This document shows positions 37,275 to 46,580 of a stretch of 64,000 nt of DNA, in pieces. The stretch is taken from contig NZ_AP019797.1 in assembly GCF_009936275.1 (NCBI RefSeq), positions 301,501-365,500 of the forward strand. Direction: 5' to 3'. Position 1 is the first letter of the stretch; each line of letters begins with the position of its first letter. The DNA comes from Rhodothermus marinus (lineage in GTDB: Bacteria > Bacteroidota > Rhodothermia > Rhodothermales > Rhodothermaceae). The notes under the pieces are model-generated. The model saw only the letters and a list, made by a program, of their open reading frames with translations, was not told the DNA's origin and searched no databases. The position numbers and the translations under genes are program-made.

Positions 37275-37704
37275 CGCGGATCAGCGCGCATTCGGTTTCG
37301 GCAAACGAGGTCTCGGTTTCGGCCAGGCGCACCCACAGCCGCCGGACGCCCCGTGCCCGGAGCCAGTCGCCGGCCTCCCGGATCAGGTAGTCGGCCACGT
37401 AGGTGCACAGGTTCTCGGCCGTCGAGTCGAAGGGCAGTACCACGTAGCGCGAGCCGAGCGCGTCCAGCGCTTCCTGCAGCGCCGTGTCGTCGGAGGCTAC
37501 CAGCGTGGCGTGGTCCCACGTGTCGATCAGGGGCTGGACCAGCCGTTTCAGGTCCTGAAAATCCACCAGAATGCCCCGTGCGTCGGGATCGCCTTCGAGC
37601 CCGACGACGAGCCGGTAGGAATGTCCGTGCAGGTGGCGACAGGCGCCCGGGTGCCAGGGCAGCCGGTGCGCCGCCTCGAACCGAAACCGTTTGGCAACTT
37701 TCAT
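37234..37704 (-). CDS. queD: 6-carboxy-5,6,7,8-tetrahydropterin synthase
   Basis: 156 residues. Zinc ligands H13 (EAAHRL), H26 and H28 (LHGHSY) and the catalytic Cys22 (CRHLHGH) are present, as are DFQDLKRLVQPLIDTWDHATL and the C-terminal ETETSFAE. QueD converts dihydroneopterin triphosphate to carboxytetrahydropterin, the first dedicated step of 7-deazaguanine synthesis. First gene of the minus-strand que operon, divergent from queF. Confidence 0.95.
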   Translation of the reverse strand: MKVAKRFRFEAAHRLPWHPGACRHLHGHSYRLVVGLEGDPDARGILVDFQDLKRLVQPLIDTWDHATLVASDDTALQEALDALGSRYVVLPFDSTAENLCTYVADYLIREAGDWLRARGVRRLWVRLAETETSFAETECALIRDVRPEPAAHAEAR

Positions 37705-37834
37705 GGGATGCTCAATTTTTCAAGCACTTGCACGGCATACAACGCGCGATGGCGCCGGGGGTGTCGGCTCCGGGAAAATTTGAACCATCGCGAAGCCGAA
37801 GCGTTTGGCAGCGAGGCGTTGTAAACAGAACCCC
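37705..37834. promoter_or_regulatory. Divergent promoter region between queD and queF
   Basis: 130 bp between the two start codons must hold both promoters; no distinct boxes stand out. I looked for a preQ1 riboswitch on both strands and found neither the class I aptamer core nor a pseudoknot-like pattern. Confidence 0.5.
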
Positions 37835-38350
37835 ATGCAGGCGATGACCGAGCAGGAGCGGCAGGCGCTGGCCGAGAAGCTGGCGGCGCTTCGCGAAGAG
37901 GCGCTGGCGCACACCGAACAGGCCCTGGCCTACATGGCCCGCTTTGGCGTGCGGCCCGAAGGGCGCATTCAGCCCTTCTTGCCGCCGGAGGCGCGGCAGC
38001 AGCACATCGATCGATTGCCCTACGAGCACGCCGTGCGTCAGGTGGTCGTCTACGAGACCGAACCCGGCGAATTTTCGGCCGTCTGTCCATTTTCGGGGTT
38101 GCCGGATTACGGCGTGCTCCGGATCGAGTACGTGCCCGGAAGCTGGATCCTCGAGCTGAAAAGCCTCAAGTACTACATCGTCTCCTGGCGTAACATCGGC
38201 GCGGCGCAGGAAGACCTGACGGCCATCATCTACCAGGACCTGATGCGCCACCTCGAAGACCCCGAATATCTCCGCGTGACCACCGTGTACAACGTGCGCG
38301 GGGGAATCCGGACCACCTGCACGATCGACAGCCGCGAGCAGGGCCGTTAA
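37835..38350 (+). CDS. queF: NADPH-dependent 7-cyano-7-deazaguanine reductase
   Basis: 171 residues from ATG 37835; ATG 37844 is also possible. It is the short, single-domain type. The nucleophile Cys84 (CPFSGLPDYG, with Asp91) and the QueF motif ELKSLKYY (about 107-114), then WRNIGAAQED, are present. The enzyme reduces preQ0 nitrile to the preQ1 amine, the last free-base step before tRNA insertion. It overlaps the convergent dynamin-like gene by 4 bases. Confidence 0.95.
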   Translation: MQAMTEQERQALAEKLAALREEALAHTEQALAYMARFGVRPEGRIQPFLPPEARQQHIDRLPYEHAVRQVVVYETEPGEFSAVCPFSGLPDYGVLRIEYVPGSWILELKSLKYYIVSWRNIGAAQEDLTAIIYQDLMRHLEDPEYLRVTTVYNVRGGIRTTCTIDSREQGR

Positions 38351-40104
38351 CCGACAGGCACCGCTTTTTCGATGGCGGCCCGCAGGCGGCGCGTCTCGCG
38401 CTCGAGCGCCTGCAGCGCCTCGCCGGTTTCCTCGACCAGATGCTGCTCGTGATGCACGAACTCCCGGTAGGGGGCCAGTGTGGCCGCCAGGCGTTCGAGC
38501 AGGCCGTCCACCTCGCGTTCGAGTTGCTGCTCCAGCGCCGCCAGGAGTTCGGTGCGGAGCTGCTCGATCCGATCGCGAAATTCACGCAGCGCGCGGCGCT
38601 TCTGGATGGGCAGCACGACGAGTCCGACGACGGCCAGCGCCCCGGCCGCCACGAAGCCGCCCGTCACGTCCAGTCCGGCCGCCGTGATCACCATTGTCAC
38701 GAGCGCCCCGAGCCCGGCCAGCGCTTCGGTGCCCAGAAAGAGCGCCACGGCGTCGCGCGTGTTTTCCAGAATGCGGCGGGCCTCTTCGCGCAGGTCGTAG
38801 GTCTCGAGCTGGCGGGTCGCCTGACGCACGACGGCATCGAAGAGCTGGCGGCGATCGTAGAGCAGATCGGCCCGTACCTGGGGCGTACGACGCCGCACCA
38901 CCTGCTCGACGCGCTCGGTAAATTCGCTCAGCGTCTGATTCCAGAGCTGTAGGCCCTGCTGCAGCAGGCGATCGACGGCCTCGGCCAGCGTCGTTTCGAG
39001 CCGGTGGTCCAGATCGCGCACCACCTGGCGGGCGAACTCCTCCTTGAACCGGTCGCGGTCGCGCAGTAGTCCCAGACGGCCGATGCGGATCGTGTCCTGC
39101 AGAAACTGCAGCCCGCGGCGTTCGACCTGCAGGAGCTGGTTGTCGATCTCCGAAAGGTAAGGCCGCACGGTGGCAATCAGCTCGGTCCGAACTTCCTCCA
39201 GCCGGGCTTCGAGGCGCTCCAGGTTGGTCCGGTCCTGTTCGAGGAGCTGGCGGCGCTCCGCCAGGTGCGCCTGCAGGCGCTCGATCAGCTTCTCGGCCAC
39301 GTCGAGCGGGGCCGTCAGTTTGATCCGAAGCCGCTCCGGACCCGCCAGCCGATCGAGCAGCAGGCGCTCGAAGTCTTCAAAGCCGCTGCTTTCCCAGAGC
39401 CGGGCGCGCTGCTCCGGATCGTCGCTCGTGCGCGCCTCGAAGGCGCGGGCCGCGCTGATCGGAAAGATTTCCGGTTCGAAGCCCATCAGCTCCCGACAGC
39501 CTGTCCGAATGTGCGCGAGCACCTGCTCCAGATCCGCTTCGCTTCGGGCCAGATCGGCCTTGTTCAGCACGAACACGAGCCGCTTGCCCCACGTGTCGCG
39601 AATGTACGAGAGAAACTGACGTTCGCTTTCGGCCAGCGGGCGGTCGAACGAGGTCACGAACAGCACCAGATCGGCCCGCGGGATGAAATGCTCGGTCAGT
39701 TCCTGGTGGCGGCGGATGATCGAGTTGGTGCCGGGGGTGTCGACGAGCACCAGATGGCGCAGCCGCTCCGAGGGATGGTAGCGCTCGACCAGATATTCCG
39801 AGCGCGGCCGCTCCATGGGCGTTTCGCCGTAGCGCAGCAGCGTGATCTTTGCCGTGGTGGGGATCGGTCCTTCTTCCAGCAGTTTTTCACCGAAGAGCGC
39901 GTTCAGGACGGTCGATTTGCCCGCGTTGAACTCGCCCACGACGACCACCACGAAGAGCGCGTCGAGCGCCTCGATCACTTCCGAAAGCCGTTCGCGCAGC
40001 GACTCGTCGGCCCCTGTGCGCGCCAGCACCCCGTGCAGACGCGCCAGCAGGTTGCGCTCGGCTTCGAGCAGCGCTTCGTGTTCGGCCGTCAGGAGGGCTT
40101 CCAT
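38347..40104 (-). CDS. Dynamin-like GTPase
   Basis: 585 residues from ATG 40104 (MEALLTAEHEALLEAERN). The GTPase domain (about 50-290) has G1 GEFNAGKST (57-65), G3 DTPGTNS and G4 NKAD. Long helices of a dynamin stalk follow, then a hydrophobic hairpin at about 475-520 (GALVTMVITAAGLDV, FVAAGALAVVGLVVLPI) that would serve as membrane paddle, then more coiled coil. Bacterial dynamin-like proteins remodel or seal membranes under stress or phage attack. It follows rarA on the same strand by 57 bases. Members often come in pairs, but only one is seen here. Confidence 0.9.
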   Translation of the reverse strand: MEALLTAEHEALLEAERNLLARLHGVLARTGADESLRERLSEVIEALDALFVVVVVGEFNAGKSTVLNALFGEKLLEEGPIPTTAKITLLRYGETPMERPRSEYLVERYHPSERLRHLVLVDTPGTNSIIRRHQELTEHFIPRADLVLFVTSFDRPLAESERQFLSYIRDTWGKRLVFVLNKADLARSEADLEQVLAHIRTGCRELMGFEPEIFPISAARAFEARTSDDPEQRARLWESSGFEDFERLLLDRLAGPERLRIKLTAPLDVAEKLIERLQAHLAERRQLLEQDRTNLERLEARLEEVRTELIATVRPYLSEIDNQLLQVERRGLQFLQDTIRIGRLGLLRDRDRFKEEFARQVVRDLDHRLETTLAEAVDRLLQQGLQLWNQTLSEFTERVEQVVRRRTPQVRADLLYDRRQLFDAVVRQATRQLETYDLREEARRILENTRDAVALFLGTEALAGLGALVTMVITAAGLDVTGGFVAAGALAVVGLVVLPIQKRRALREFRDRIEQLRTELLAALEQQLEREVDGLLERLAATLAPYREFVHHEQHLVEETGEALQALERETRRLRAAIEKAVPVG

Positions 40105-40161
40105 GTGGTGAGTGGATGATGATCGGGGAACGATAAGGTACAAAAAAGTCCGCAACCGGCG

Positions 40162-41538
40162 CTACCGGTCGGCATCGTCGGGCAGGTAGCGTTGCAGGCG
40201 TTTTTGCAGGCCTTCGGCCAGATCGCGCTGGCGCCAGGCGGCCAGCCGCTCGGCGATGACGCGCTCGTAGCCCTGATCGGATGGTTCGTAGAAGTAGGTG
40301 CCCTGCATGTGCTCGGGCAGGTACTGCTGGGGGACGTAGTGCTCACGGTAGGCGTGCGGGTATTTGTAGCCCTGGCCGTGGCCGAGGCCCTGGCGGTCGC
40401 GGCTGGCGTCTTTCAGGTGGGTGGGCACCTCGCCGGACTGCTCGCGCTCGACGTAGGCCAGCGCGTTGAAGTAGGCCATGGTCGCATTGCTTTTCGGCGC
40501 GGTGGCCAGGTACAGGCAGCACTCGGCCAGAATGAACTGGCCTTCCGGCATGCCCACGTAGTCGAAGGCCTGGGCGGCGGCCGCCGCCACCTGCAGCGCC
40601 CGTGGATCGGCCAGCCCGACGTCCTCGGCCGCAAAGATGAGCATGCGGCGCAGGATGAAGCGCGGATCTTCGCCCGCGTAGATCATGCGGGCCAGCCAGT
40701 AGAGCGCCGCGTCGGGATCGGAGCCGCGCAGGCTTTTGATGAAGGCGCTGATCGTGTCGAAATGCGCGTCGCCTTCTTTGTCGTAGAGCACGGCCCGGCG
40801 CTGGATGGACTCTTCGGCCACCGGGAGCGTGATGTGGATGCGTCCGGATGCGTCGGGCGGGGTGGTCTCGACGGCCAGCTCCAGCGCGTTGAGGAGCGAG
40901 CGGGCATCGCCGTTGGCGACGTCGATCAGGTGGTCGAGCGCTTCGGGATCGATGACGACGTTCAGGCGGCCGTAGCCGCGTTCGGGATCGGTCAGCGCCT
41001 GCTCGGCAATGCGGCGCAGGTGCTCGGGCGTGAGCGGCTTCAACTCGAAGACGCGCGAGCGGCTCACCAGCGGCTTGATGACCTCGAAGTAGGGGTTTTC
41101 GGTGGTGGCGCCGATGAAGATGACCGTACCGTTTTCGACGTGCGGCAGCAGCGCGTCCTGCTGGGCCTTGTTGAAGCGATGGACTTCGTCGATGAACAGG
41201 ATGGTGCGCTGCTGGTGAAGCCGCAATCGTTCCTGGGCCGCTTCGATCGCGTCGCGGATGTCTTTGACGCCGGCCAGTACGGCGTTGAGTGCGGTGAAGT
41301 GCGCCCGGGTGGTGCGGGCGATGATGCGGGCCAGCGTGGTCTTGCCCGTGCCGGGTGGTCCGTAGAAGATCAGCGACGAGAGCCGGTCGGCCTCGATGGC
41401 GCGGCGCAGCAGTTTACCCGGTCCCAGGATGTGCTCCTGGCCGACGAATTCGTCGAGCGTGCGCGGCCGCATGCGTTCGGCCAGCGGCGCCTGCGCGGCC
41501 AGCAGCCGCTCGGCCGCCTGTTGAAACAGGTCCGCCAT
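40162..41538 (-). CDS. rarA: Replication-associated recombination protein A (RarA/MgsA)
   Basis: 458 residues. AAA+ ATPase with [19 protein letters not shown], Walker A GPPGTGKT (60-67), Walker [11 protein letters not shown] and sensor [10 protein letters not shown]. The C-terminal tetramerisation part includes [16 protein letters not shown] and [12 protein letters not shown]. It acts at stalled replication forks and gaps with SSB. Gap of 37 bases from ilvD and 57 to the dynamin-like gene, so the three may be one transcript. Confidence 0.95.
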   Translation of the reverse strand: MADLFQQAAERLLAAQAPLAERMRPRTLDEFVGQEHILGPGKLLRRAIEADRLSSLIFYGPPGTGKTTLARIIARTTRAHFTALNAVLAGVKDIRDAIEAAQERLRLHQQRTILFIDEVHRFNKAQQDALLPHVENGTVIFIGATTENPYFEVIKPLVSRSRVFELKPLTPEHLRRIAEQALTDPERGYGRLNVVIDPEALDHLIDVANGDARSLLNALELAVETTPPDASGRIHITLPVAEESIQRRAVLYDKEGDAHFDTISAFIKSLRGSDPDAALYWLARMIYAGEDPRFILRRMLIFAAEDVGLADPRALQVAAAAAQAFDYVGMPEGQFILAECCLYLATAPKSNATMAYFNALAYVEREQSGEVPTHLKDASRDRQGLGHGQGYKYPHAYREHYVPQQYLPEHMQGTYFYEPSDQGYERVIAERLAAWRQRDLAEGLQKRLQRYLPDDADR

Positions 41539-41575
41539 CTCGTTCCCCGCTCAGAGCTTCCCCACGGAAACCACC

Positions 41576-43291
41576 TCAGGTGGTGGGAGATCCCGCGGGT
41601 TGGGGTTCGCCGATCGGGGCGTCGGTGATGCAGCCGCGCGAGGCGTCCTGCACGGTCTGCACGTAGCGGAAGAGGGCGCCGCGGGTGACCTTGAGCGGGG
41701 GCGGAGTCCAGGCGGCACGCCGCCGGGCCAGCTCTTCGTCGGACACGTCCATGTGGATAAGGCCGGCCTCGGCGTCGATCGTGATTATGTCGCCATCGCG
41801 CACGAGCGCGATGGGACCGCCCTCCTGGGCCTCGGGTACCACGTGGCCGATGATGAAGCCGTGGCTTCCGCCGCTGAAGCGGCCGTCGGTGATGAGCGCC
41901 ACGTCTTTGCCCAGGCCGGCGCCCATCAGCGCCGAGGTGGGCGTGAGCATTTCGGGCATGCCCGGACCGCCTTTCGGTCCTTCGTAGCGGATGACGATCA
42001 CGTCGCCGCGCTGAATGCGGCCCGCTTCGAGCCCGGCCAGCATGTCTTCTTCGGAGTCGAAGACGCGGGCGGGACCGCTGAAGCGGAGTCCTTCTTTGCC
42101 CGTGATTTTGGCCACGCAGCCGCCGGGCGCCAGGTTGCCGTAGAGGATGTAGATGTGGGCGCTCGACTTGATCGGGTTGTCCCAGGGGCGGATGATGTCC
42201 TGATCCTCGGGCAGGTCGGGCACGTCGGCCAGGTTTTCGGCGAGCGTCTTGCCCGTCACGGTGAGTGCGTCGCCGTGCAGCACGCCGTGCTCGAGCAGCA
42301 GCTTCATGACGGCCGGCACGCCGCCGATGCGGCACAGGTCTTCCATGACGTAGCGGCCGCTGGGCTTCATGTCGGCCAGAAGCGGCACGCGCCGGGCGAT
42401 GCGCTGGAAGTCGTCGAGCGACAGCGGCAGGTCAAAGGCGTGCGCGATGGCCAGCAGGTGCAGCACGGCGTTCGTTGAGCCGCCCAGCGCCATGACGACG
42501 GCGATGGCGTTTTCGAGCGAGGCGCGTGTGACGATGTCGCGCGGCTTGAGGTCCCGTTCCAGAAGCTGGCGCATGACGTGCCCGGCCCGGCGGCACTCCT
42601 CACGTTTGCGCGGGTCTTCGGCCGGGAGGCTCGAGCTGAAGGGCAGCGAGAGGCCCATGGCCTCGATGGCCGCCGCCATCGTGTTGGCCGTGTACATGCC
42701 GCCGCAGGCACCCGGGCCCGGACAGGCGTGGCGGATGATGGCGCGCCGCTGCTCGTCGGTGATTTTGCCCGCCAGGTACTCGCCGTAGCTCTGGAAGGCG
42801 CTCACTACGTCGAGCTTCTGGCCGTTGAGGCAGCCGGGGCGGATCGTACCGCCGTAGATCATCAGGGAGGGGCGGTTCAGCCGGCCCATGGCGATCACGC
42901 AGCCCGGCATGTTCTTGTCGCAACCGGGCAGCGCGATGAGACCGTCGTACCACTGGGCGGCCATGACCGTCTCGATGGAATCCGCAATCAGGTCGCGCGA
43001 GGGCAGGCTGTAGGACATACCCTCGGTGCCCATCGAGATGCCGTCGGAGACGCCGATCGTGTTGAACCGGAAGCCCACCATGCCGGCTTCCTGCACGCCG
43101 GCCTTCACCTCGGCGGCCAGGTCCAGCAGATGCATGTTGCAGGGGTTGCCCTCGTACCAGACCGAGGCGATGCCGATCTGGGGTTTGTCCAGGTCTTCTT
43201 CCTTCAGGCCGGTGGCCAGCAGCATGGCCTGCGACGCCCCCTGGGACTTCGGCTGAGTGATGCGACGACTGTAGCGGTTGAGCGGCGGCAT
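41576..43291 (-). CDS. ilvD: Dihydroxy-acid dehydratase
   Basis: 571 residues, complete. Fe-S cysteines are visible in [18 protein letters not shown] and [15 protein letters not shown], plus [14 protein letters not shown] and the C-terminal [14 protein letters not shown]. The enzyme makes the 2-keto acids of valine, leucine and isoleucine synthesis. No other ilv gene is present. The promoter lies in the 89 bases shared with the divergent DUF2459 gene. Confidence 0.96.
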   Translation of the reverse strand: MPPLNRYSRRITQPKSQGASQAMLLATGLKEEDLDKPQIGIASVWYEGNPCNMHLLDLAAEVKAGVQEAGMVGFRFNTIGVSDGISMGTEGMSYSLPSRDLIADSIETVMAAQWYDGLIALPGCDKNMPGCVIAMGRLNRPSLMIYGGTIRPGCLNGQKLDVVSAFQSYGEYLAGKITDEQRRAIIRHACPGPGACGGMYTANTMAAAIEAMGLSLPFSSSLPAEDPRKREECRRAGHVMRQLLERDLKPRDIVTRASLENAIAVVMALGGSTNAVLHLLAIAHAFDLPLSLDDFQRIARRVPLLADMKPSGRYVMEDLCRIGGVPAVMKLLLEHGVLHGDALTVTGKTLAENLADVPDLPEDQDIIRPWDNPIKSSAHIYILYGNLAPGGCVAKITGKEGLRFSGPARVFDSEEDMLAGLEAGRIQRGDVIVIRYEGPKGGPGMPEMLTPTSALMGAGLGKDVALITDGRFSGGSHGFIIGHVVPEAQEGGPIALVRDGDIITIDAEAGLIHMDVSDEELARRRAAWTPPPLKVTRGALFRYVQTVQDASRGCITDAPIGEPQPAGSPTT

Positions 43292-43380
43292 GGCGGAACC
43301 TGGGCTTGGGTTACGCGGACAAACAGCAACGGCTGCACACCCCGGCCGCGCATTTCGGGTTCCCGCAAGATGGAGGATCG

Positions 43381-44034
43381 ATGAATCGGAAGCGCTTCTT
43401 TCTGCTTGGCTTAACGCTCCTGCTGGTCGGACTGGCCGTGGCGCAGGAGCGGCGTTTCCGGATCTACCTGATCCACCACGGCTGGCATGCCGGGATCGCC
43501 TTCTGTCAGGCCGATCTCGAAGGGACCGACTGGCCGGCCGAGGCTTTCTTTCCGGAGCGGCGCTTCGTCGAGGTGGGCTGGGGCGAGGCCGGCTACTACC
43601 CCGATCCGGACCCCGGTGCGGGCGATGCGCTTCGCGCGGCGCTCTGGCCCACGGACGCCGTGCTGCACGTGGCCGCGTTCGACCACCCGCCGGCTCTGAT
43701 CTTCAAAGGACCCGTACGTCAGATCGACCTCGACAGCACGGCATTCCGACGGCTGGTGGCCTACGTGGCCGATTATTTCAAACGGGACGCACAGGGCAGG
43801 CTCAAGCCCGTTGCGCCGGGATTGTACGGAATGGAGAGCCAGTTCTACGCGGCAGAGGGGCGCTATCACCTTTTCAACAACTGCAACCACTGGGTGGCGC
43901 GGGCGCTTCGCGCGGCTGGCCTGTCCGTTCATCCCGCCCGCGCGCTCACCCTCGGTGACCTCTGGCGTCAGCTTGAACCGTTGAGCCAGGCGGCCAGCCC
44001 GGAGGCGGCCGGGTGCCTGTCGAACATCCGGTAG
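43381..44034 (+). CDS. DUF2459 exported protein
   Basis: 217 residues from ATG 43381, which has GGAGG 4 bases upstream; the start gives a signal peptide ([20 protein letters not shown], then AQE). The mature part has [23 protein letters not shown] and [16 protein letters not shown], the DUF2459 pattern, in which a Cys/His pair suggests a papain-like (NlpC-like) hydrolase fold. No function is proven. It is a single gene before the decayed restriction locus. Confidence 0.85.
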   Translation: MNRKRFFLLGLTLLLVGLAVAQERRFRIYLIHHGWHAGIAFCQADLEGTDWPAEAFFPERRFVEVGWGEAGYYPDPDPGAGDALRAALWPTDAVLHVAAFDHPPALIFKGPVRQIDLDSTAFRRLVAYVADYFKRDAQGRLKPVAPGLYGMESQFYAAEGRYHLFNNCNHWVARALRAAGLSVHPARALTLGDLWRQLEPLSQAASPEAAGCLSNIR

Positions 44035-44437
44035 CCAGCGAATCGGTGGAAGGCGTATCTTCCAAGCGCCAGATGAAGTAGTTCGACGAGCATTTTGCCG
44101 GCGGGCCGGGAGAGACATAGTGCTGTCACCGAGCATGTGCCAGCTTAGAGGCTGTGTGTTAGCCGGGAGGGCGGACAAATACCTGTTCGCGCTATCGTGT
44201 AACCCGGCGGCACCACAAAGCAGGCATTGTCAACGTGTTCAAAAGGTGATCGGGCATGAGTCGGGAGCCAGGTACGCATCTCGTTGCACATGGCTATGAG
44301 CGCGCGACGTTGCTCGCGTTGTTGAAAAAGACCGGGCGTTTTCGAGAGGATCTGACGGGGAACGCCTCCGCTGCACCGCCGCGGGCACAGGTGCTGGGCG
44401 TTTTGGAGCTTGAGGATATAGCTGTTCCGGTGTTGGA

Positions 44438-44538
44438 GGTGCCGGTTGCAGATGCCGAGCGTAAGCGATTCGAAGTGCGGTAGGACTTGATATTATCAGA
44501 TGCAGCGGTGCCGGTTGCAGATGCCGAGCGTAAGCGAT
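44438..44538 (+). repeat. 69-bp in-frame duplication carrying a stop codon
   Basis: A 32-bp segment at 44438-44469 (GGTGCCGGTTGCAGATGCC at its start) recurs exactly at 44507-44538. The 37 bases between them contain the in-frame TAG 44481-44483 and start near GTAGGACTT, the same 9 bases as at the left IS boundary. Period 69 = 23 codons. Confidence 0.9.
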
Positions 44539-45275
44539 GGAGCGACTGGGAAGCTGTGTGCGCCTGGTTACGTGCGCAACAGGGTGAAGCCGCACTGTGT
44601 GTGTTTTACGATGCGCGCAGGGCGTTTCGTCTGGCTTTGATAGGCCCACGTTCTGGAAAGGCACGTCCCCCCGTATCGGGAAATTTCCGACGCTGGAGCC
44701 TGCTGGTGCAGCAGGGTTATCCCAATCGAACCTTTAGCGAACGCGTACCCCTGTTGATGCGGGCGGATAGCCGGGAGGCTTTGCTGGAAGTTTTCGATGC
44801 GGAAGCCGTTGGACATGCTTTCTACGCAGCCTATGTAAAGATTTTTCAGAAGAGCGTAGTCTCCGGTATCTATGGGGAAGGCTCCCGGCAAGAATATCAG
44901 GATTGTTTCCTGGCCTTTACCGTACGGGTGTTGTTTTTGAGCTTTGTGGCCAAAAAGGGATGGCTTGGGGATCAGGGGGCGCGTTTTTTGCTCTGGCTCC
45001 TGGAACGCTACCAGACGGTCGCTCAGCAAGAGGAGGCGACCGGTTTCTACAACAGGTGGCTTCGGCCGCTGTTTTTTGAGGCGTTTCGTGCAGCTCCTTC
45101 GGCCAAAACGGCACGTTTCCGTACGCTTCCCGAAGACATCGCGATCATCTACCGAGACGCCCCTTTCCTCAACGGGGAGCTGTTTCGCCGTCAACCCTTC
45201 GATGCCCGTCTTGCGCTTACCGATGAGGCGATTGCCCGGTTTTTTCCTTGCTCTATGGGTTCAATTTTATTCTTG

Positions 45276-46358
45276 TAGGACTTACGCAGTTGACCGTGAT
45301 GATGTAACTTTGGGAGGCACACTGGGACAACGCTTTAGTCTGGGAGGCCAACCGTGAACGCGTCGAAAGTGGATGAGTTAGATTACATTCATTTCTTGGT
45401 TGCGGCCCAACGGGTCTTCACCACCACCGAAGCGGCTCGGATTCGGGCAGGGGAGCTCAACGCCCCGGCGCATGATGCCTATACGCGTCTGCTGAAGCGG
45501 ATTCCGCCCGATACGGAAGCCCTGTGGCAGGAGGTGGCCCCCTTTGTCCGGCCAGACCGTGGGGTGTTGGTGGTGGACGATACCACGCTGGACAAGCCCC
45601 ATGCTCGGAAGATGGCATGGGTGACACGCCATTGGTCGGGCAAGCACAAGCGGGTGGTCCAGGGCATCAACCTGATCTCGCTGTTGTGGACCGAAGGCCA
45701 AGCACGCCTGCCTTGCGATTTTCGCCTTTACAACCGGGCAGAAGACGGCCTGACCAAGAATGACCACTTTCGAGCCCTGCTGCAAACGGCCCATGCGCGT
45801 GGCTTTCAGCCCCGGTTGGTTGTCTTTGACAGTTGGTATGCCAGTCTGGCCAACTTGAAGTATGTGCGCCAGCTGGGATGGGAATGGTTCACGCGTTTGA
45901 AAGCCAACCGGTTGGTTTCGGTAGAGGGCGAGCGCCGGAATCGTCCGGTATCGAGTTGGCCGATCCCTGCTGAAGGTTGTGTGATGCATCTGAAAGGGTA
46001 CGGCTGGGTGAAGGTGTTCAAGACGGTGACCCCAGACGGTCGCGAGGAATACCGGGCCAGCAGCCGCCTGGATATGACCCTGGAAGAAACCGCCGCGTAT
46101 GGCCGGCATGCCTGGCAAATCGAGGTGTATCATCAGGGTCTGAAGCAGTTCACAGGGATCGAACGGGGGCAATTTCGTGTGGCTGAAGCCCAGCGCAACC
46201 ACATTGGTTTGGCCATTCGAGCCTTTTTGCGCTTGGAAGTGGCCCGTTTGCAGCGTGGTATCAGCTGGTTTGAGGCCAAACAGGCCATCCTTCGGGAGGC
46301 TATCCGTCATTACTTGGCCTCTCCCTCCCTGATCCTTCATTCAACTGCGTAACTCCTA
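45276..46358 (+). mobile_element. Insertion sequence, about 1083 bp, IS4/IS701-like
   Basis: Terminal inverted repeats of 18 bp with one mismatch: left TAGGACTTACGCAGTTGA, right end (reverse) TAGGAGTTACGCAGTTGA. The element is flanked by CTTG on both sides (45272-45275 and 46359-46362), a 4-bp target duplication. It holds one intact transposase gene. The element sits inside the type IIG gene in the same orientation. Confidence 0.88.
45354..46352 (+). CDS. IS transposase, DDE type (IS4/IS701-like)
   Basis: 332 residues with a GTG start and GGGAGG 6 bases upstream. DDE elements: VVDDTTLDKPHARK (first Asp, about 75), VVFDSWYASLANLKYV (second Asp) and WQIEVYHQGLKQFTG (Glu). The gene is complete and fills the element between its repeats, ending 6 bases from the right end. 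It should cut and rejoin the IS ends. The family name is by overall look; IS701 elements also give 4-bp duplications, which fits. Confidence 0.88.
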   Translation: MNASKVDELDYIHFLVAAQRVFTTTEAARIRAGELNAPAHDAYTRLLKRIPPDTEALWQEVAPFVRPDRGVLVVDDTTLDKPHARKMAWVTRHWSGKHKRVVQGINLISLLWTEGQARLPCDFRLYNRAEDGLTKNDHFRALLQTAHARGFQPRLVVFDSWYASLANLKYVRQLGWEWFTRLKANRLVSVEGERRNRPVSSWPIPAEGCVMHLKGYGWVKVFKTVTPDGREEYRASSRLDMTLEETAAYGRHAWQIEVYHQGLKQFTGIERGQFRVAEAQRNHIGLAIRAFLRLEVARLQRGISWFEAKQAILREAIRHYLASPSLILHSTA

Positions 46359-46580
46359 CTTGAAGAAAGCACGCATGAGGACGTCGATCTGGAGCTGACG
46401 CCTGAACTGCTGGGTCTGATCCTGGAGCAGCTCATCAATGGGGTGGGCATTACCGGAGCGAAAGAACAGGTGGGGGCCCACTATACGCCCCGGGTCGAAG
46501 TCGATCTGATGGTGCGGCTGGCGCTGATGGAAGCGCTGGTGCAGCGTGCGGTGCTGGATTGAGCGGCGGCGGCCCGCTTT

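Noticed and set aside
37705-37834. preQ1 riboswitch before queD or queF
   Set aside because: No aptamer core or pseudoknot pattern found on either strand.
44035-44255. Possible second mobile-element remnant before the type IIG gene
   Set aside because: The 221 bp have no inverted repeats, transposase fragment or match to the IS ends.
45236-45275. Programmed frameshift in the type IIG gene
   Set aside because: A stop codon, an IS and a further nonsense codon are in the same gene, so simple decay explains it better.
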